DNA of 64,000 nucleotides from DSWT01 sp035420085. Lineage in GTDB: Bacteria; Chloroflexota; Anaerolineae; B4-G1; SLSP01. Of this stretch, positions 60,928 through 64,000 are shown in pieces (the stretch's first letter is position 1; every line of letters begins with the position of its first letter). A model generated the notes under the pieces. It was not told the DNA's origin. It searched no databases and worked only from the letters and a program-made list of their open reading frames with translations. The stretch is from NCBI GenBank assembly GCA_035420085.1, contig DAOLUH010000003.1, positions 1-64,000 on the forward strand, written 5' to 3'. Position numbers and translations under genes: made by a program.

Positions 60928-60986
60928 CTACCGAGTTCTCAAACTTTTTCTCCACAAAATGGCGAAAATACTTTGAATCTCGGTAG
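60928..60986. promoter_or_regulatory. Inverted repeat in the divergent region before the sigma-like gene
   Basis: CTACCGAG (60928-60935) and CTCGGTAG (60979-60986), 43 bases apart, upstream of the sigma operon and the GIY-YIG-like gene. A possible operator pair. Confidence 0.45.
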
Positions 60987-61044
60987 TACATATCAAGAAC
61001 ACAGGCTGCTGATAGGCAGCTAATCTATAACCAAGGAGCTTCCG

Positions 61045-61356
61045 ATGATTGAATTAGCAGGTTACCAGTTTGATGGTCCATACAGTTCGACTTCAATGCT
61101 TGAGGACAGGAGTGGTGTCTATGCAATCCTGTCGCCTATAGGCACAAATCGCTACAAGGTTGTCGATGTTGGTGAATCCGCGAATGTAAAAACGCGCGTG
61201 GAAAACCACGATCGCAGTGCCTGTTGGAAACGAAATGCTACTAGTGAGGGATTGCGGTATACGGTTCACTACACACCTCATTTACAGCAAGCCGAGCGCA
61301 AGGATATTGAGCAAAAAGTGCGGAATAAGTACAGTCCCCCATGTGGTACCCAATGA
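61045..61356 (+). CDS. GIY-YIG-like small protein
   Basis: 103 residues after AAGGAG. 'SGVYAIL', 'YKVVDVGESANVKTRVENH' and 'AERKDIEQKVRNKYSPPCG' follow the GIY-YIG fold (GVY, VGES with arginine, terminal glutamate). Nuclease activity is plausible but unproven; such short forms are common beside mobile genes. Confidence 0.7.
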   Translation: MIELAGYQFDGPYSSTSMLEDRSGVYAILSPIGTNRYKVVDVGESANVKTRVENHDRSACWKRNATSEGLRYTVHYTPHLQQAERKDIEQKVRNKYSPPCGTQ

Positions 61357-61405
61357 CCATGTTGCCATGTTTGACTATTCTCGCCAATGAAAGGAGGTGA
61401 TTGGA

Positions 61406-61525
61406 ATGGCAAAAACTGACAAGGGTAAGAAAATCGTGCCGGTCAGTGGTCACAAACGTAGACCGCCGAACGGCAAACACAAAACCATACCCGTGAGACC
61501 ACATCGTCGCTCGACACCAAATTAG
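61406..61525 (+). CDS. 39-residue basic protein
   Basis: Starts MAKTDKGKKIVPVSGHKRRP and ends RPHRRSTPN, with a perfect ribosome site (AAAGGAGGTGATT). It has 13 Lys/Arg and several His, Pro and Thr residues and no hydrophobic core. It is tightly positioned after the GIY-YIG-like gene (50 bases). I recall similar short proteins ending in RPHRRSTPN on other bacterial elements. Function unknown; a nucleic acid binding role is possible. Confidence 0.65.
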   Translation: MAKTDKGKKIVPVSGHKRRPPNGKHKTIPVRPHRRSTPN

Positions 61526-61575
61526 CGGGAAAAACTATCTTCCGAGGTGGGTGTGCAATTTGCGCACCCACCGCA

Positions 61576-61905
61576 TTATTCCTCGTACTTCCTCCGTGTT
61601 TGAAGCCACCATCGAATGATAACAAATGCGCCAACAACGACACACATCAAACCTATTGAGAAGGCGATTAGGTAGAAATTGACAATAGCAAAATTGACGA
61701 TGTTTGCCACAACAATGCCCACCGCTGCAACAATAAGAGCAATCGCCAATAACAGTGCGAGCATAGCTCCTTCGCGTTTCTTTTGACTACGGGTATGCCT
61801 AAAGATGTCGTAAGATGTAATTAGCATTAAAATACCGAACACGAAAGCGATAGGCGCTCCATATACACCGATAATGCCTTTGGCGACTTCTTCAAAGAGA
61901 TTCAT
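61576..61905 (-). CDS. Small three-helix membrane protein
   Basis: 109 residues with membrane helices at about 10-30, 45-70 and 75-98, and a basic C-terminus (RWWLQTRRKYEE). No family recognised. It lies immediately after the type III restriction gene on the same strand. Confidence 0.65.
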   Translation of the reverse strand: MNLFEEVAKGIIGVYGAPIAFVFGILMLITSYDIFRHTRSQKKREGAMLALLLAIALIVAAVGIVVANIVNFAIVNFYLIAFSIGLMCVVVGAFVIIRWWLQTRRKYEE

Positions 61906-61949
61906 AGTATTTTTCTCCGTTAGGCTCAGTTGTTGAGATTGGCAATGTA

Positions 61950-64000
61950 TTACTGCAGTTGCCTAACCAACTCCTCCACCCGATCATACCAATACCCCTG
62001 ATACCCCGCACCCACCAGGTTAGCGTCCGACGTGTACAGCATCAGGTGAATGCGCACGTCTAAATCACCGTAAGGCAAGACGCGCGGTTGTCTGGTATCG
62101 GCGTCGCTGAACAGGCCCACGTATCCATCCACCTTATGTTGATACCCTGATAGCTGCGTCCCTTTGGGATCCACGAACAAGACGTGGTACTCTTTGCCGC
62201 GCTGTAGCCAGAACACGAAGTCCGGGTTGAAGCGGCGAATGGCGTTGACGTTGGGGTCGTAATAGGGCAGGTAGACGCTGTCCACGGTTTCATCGAGCTT
62301 GCTGAACAGCCACCAATCAAAGGCCGCGAAGCCGTTGTTCGGCCTTTGCAGATACGCCTCCAGGTCGTGGACAAACTTCACTTCGCTCGGATGGCGAATG
62401 ACGTGGTTGATGTAGGTGGCGCGCTCAAATTCGGTGAGGATAAGAGGCAGATAGTAGTGTGCGGCGACGTGCCGAATTTCTAGGTCGCCTTCGGGGTGTC
62501 GGAAAGTTGCAGTCTGTTGGAGTTCGCTGAGTTTTTCGCTTTCCTCCATCAATTGCTCTGGTGTGATCTCCCCCCGACTGAGTTGAAGAAGCAGTTCTTT
62601 TTTGCGGGTCGTCTTGTCACGGTAGTCACGCACGCCATCAATGAGTCCCTGTAACTCGGTGATGTCTTTCAACTGCACCTTGATCTGTTGGAAGTGGCGA
62701 ATCTCGTCGGCCAGCGGTTTGAGGCCGTCCCATTCTTGCGGCACGATGTCCAGGTAGCCCCACAGACGCGGGATGAGCACGTTCAGGTCGCCGTAGGGCC
62801 GCCCGTCCATACGGAAATAACGGTTCGGATCATCCAACGTCTGCTGTACCATACCGATCTGCCGAGGTGTGGCATGGTGGCGCGCCAGCAACACGCGGGA
62901 ATCACCCAAATAGCCGATGTAGGATTGCAATAGAGCCAGTTCGTCCTCGGTGATGGGGAACTTAGCCGGGGCGCGCTGTTCGAGCAGTGGCCGATCGGCC
63001 AGCCGGTAGGTGGGGATGAGCAGCGTTTTGCCTTGCACTTGCGGGTTCACGTTCAGGCTGAGTTGGTGGGTGGGTACGTCACCTTCTTCCTGCCGCATCT
63101 GCGCGATGACGGTGTGCAGTGCTTGTCGGTTGGTGCCGAAGATGAAGAGCGTTTCCAACGGCGACACAACGTCCCGCAGCGCGGCAAAGCGCGCGTCACT
63201 TACCTGGTCGCCCAGGTATTGCAGTCGCCGGCGGGCGTTGGGCAATGGTTCAATGCGCACGCCGCGCCCTACCGATTGCAGGATGAATTTCTTGGCGTCG
63301 GTGCCGGTGCCGATGTTGACGTAGGTGATGACGTTGGGCCGGTTGGAGTCCCAGCCTTCATAGAAGCTGCGCGATCCCATCAGGATGTTGATGTCTGAAT
63401 CGTCATGATTGAGGCGCTCGAAGTAGCCTTCGTCGTCGAAACCGGCGACGACTTCGTACTCCGCCAATTCGCGCTTGAGCCAATCGGTGATGTCGCCGAT
63501 CTTGATGAGGGCAAAAGGCCGGTCGGCGGTCTTGAGTTTGAAGGCGATTTCTTGCCGGTTGGAAGGGCGCGTCAACACTTCGATGCTGCCCGCGCCGGTG
63601 GTGTGATAGACACTGGCCCGCACGTCAGCCAATGTCAAAGCCTCGTACAAGGCGGCATCGGCCTGAAATTGCGTGCCCTCAAAGAGCAGTTCCGGCCCGG
63701 TCTTGAGTTCGGTCCACAGTTCGGCCTTGGCTTCGGCAAAGGCGGACGCGGCGACTTCGCCTTGGGCGATGCGCTCCACTTCGCGGAAGAACAGCTTCAG
63801 GTCGGCTTCTTCCACATTGACAGAGTTGACCAGGACCAGCAGCAGCGGGCTGTGATAGGAGACCTCACCCCCCGCCCTCTCCACAGAGCGGAGAAGGGGA
63901 AGGTTCTGTCGCGCTTGGCGCACGTAGGCTAACAGCAGCAAAGCCTTGAGGACGATCTTCTGCTTTTCGGTGTGGGTGTAGTCGTCGCGCTCGCGGAAGG
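61950..64000 (-). CDS. Type III restriction enzyme Res subunit (5' end outside window)
   Basis: At least 683 codons; the frame stays open at the right edge, so internal TTG or ATG codons are not the start. The C-terminal helicase half has GSRSFYEGWDSNRPNVI and FILQSVGRGVRIEP (motif VI). The endonuclease domain is NPDFVFWLQRG followed by FVDPKGT, a PD-(D/E)XK site. Res works with a Mod methylase, not visible here. A 'PLLRSVERAGGEVS' segment encoded by a palindromic repeat (about 63860-63905) interrupts the helicase part in frame. Confidence 0.85.
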   Translation of the reverse strand, partial: FRERDDYTHTEKQKIVLKALLLLAYVRQARQNLPLLRSVERAGGEVSYHSPLLLVLVNSVNVEEADLKLFFREVERIAQGEVAASAFAEAKAELWTELKTGPELLFEGTQFQADAALYEALTLADVRASVYHTTGAGSIEVLTRPSNRQEIAFKLKTADRPFALIKIGDITDWLKRELAEYEVVAGFDDEGYFERLNHDDSDINILMGSRSFYEGWDSNRPNVITYVNIGTGTDAKKFILQSVGRGVRIEPLPNARRRLQYLGDQVSDARFAALRDVVSPLETLFIFGTNRQALHTVIAQMRQEEGDVPTHQLSLNVNPQVQGKTLLIPTYRLADRPLLEQRAPAKFPITEDELALLQSYIGYLGDSRVLLARHHATPRQIGMVQQTLDDPNRYFRMDGRPYGDLNVLIPRLWGYLDIVPQEWDGLKPLADEIRHFQQIKVQLKDITELQGLIDGVRDYRDKTTRKKELLLQLSRGEITPEQLMEESEKLSELQQTATFRHPEGDLEIRHVAAHYYLPLILTEFERATYINHVIRHPSEVKFVHDLEAYLQRPNNGFAAFDWWLFSKLDETVDSVYLPYYDPNVNAIRRFNPDFVFWLQRGKEYHVLFVDPKGTQLSGYQHKVDGYVGLFSDADTRQPRVLPYGDLDVRIHLMLYTSDANLVGAGYQGYWYDRVEELVRQLQ

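Larger units (their letters stand above)
34342..64000. mobile_element. Serine-recombinase integrative element, right end outside window
   Basis: It begins at the broken comM gene with a large serine recombinase facing the junction, and continues with plasmid- or ICE-type functions: FtsK-like translocase, ParM/ParR-like pair, small HTH protein, clamp, prim-pol, RadC, methylase-helicase, ImmA and restriction genes. At least 29.7 kb. No capsid, terminase, portal or relaxase gene is recognisable in this part. It is therefore best called an integrative element; phage or conjugative nature is undecided. Confidence 0.85.

Overview
This is a GC-rich bacterial window that reads as Chloroflexota, probably Anaerolineae-like. 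The reasons are a giant thrombospondin type 3 repeat surface protein, a BTAD/AAA/TPR regulator, a DUF362 protein, PrsW, type I restriction genes and spacers made of degenerate heptamer-like repeats. The lineage is inferred from gene style, because no marker gene is present. A run of 100 Ns at 28400-28499 shows this is a draft scaffold.

Positions 1-34349 look chromosomal. In order they hold: a truncated secreted TSP3 protein; an AT-rich spacer with inverted ends; a BTAD-type regulator and an MtaD-like deaminase; a type I restriction operon (hsdR-hsdS-RAYT-hsdM, minus strand); tRNA-Lys(CUU); a YtxH operon; a zinc phospholipase-like protein; an M1 peptidase; a truncated Nudix gene; an Hsp70 operon (TPR, J-like, GrpE, DnaK); a 62-bp tandem array; a ParB-like gene; a sugar reductase and glycosyltransferase pair; DUF362; PrsW; and the 5' half of comM.

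From 34342 to the right edge lies an integrated element of at least 29.7 kb. It has split comM at the conserved HHTI-S codons. A large serine recombinase sits at the junction, and its stop codon falls within the junction sequence. Behind it are an FtsK-like translocase, ParR/ParM-like partition genes, a small HTH protein with a near-consensus leaderless promoter, and a plus-strand cargo block (membrane STAND ATPase, HEAT lipoprotein, DUF3267, NTF2-like, ICMT-like). A long minus-strand module follows: methylase-helicase fusion, sliding clamp, RadC, prim-pol, RNase III without a dsRNA-binding domain, and several unknown proteins. Next come a sigma/unknown/ImmA operon, a GIY-YIG-like gene, a 39-aa basic protein and a type III restriction subunit that runs off the edge.

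Two observations stand out. First, the restriction operon carries a RAYT (REP-associated tyrosine transposase) gene that is translationally coupled to its neighbours. REP-like palindromes (19-bp core reading GTAGGGGCGAGGCAACCCC) have been inserted and amplified in frame inside hsdR, hsdS and the RAYT gene itself, always in an interdomain linker or loop. Second, nearly every true intercistronic gap of the element's minus-strand genes contains a long hairpin with nested stems, different in sequence but alike in shape, and the same element encodes its own minimal RNase III. Together these suggest a dedicated mRNA processing or regulatory system. This is inference from sequence alone.
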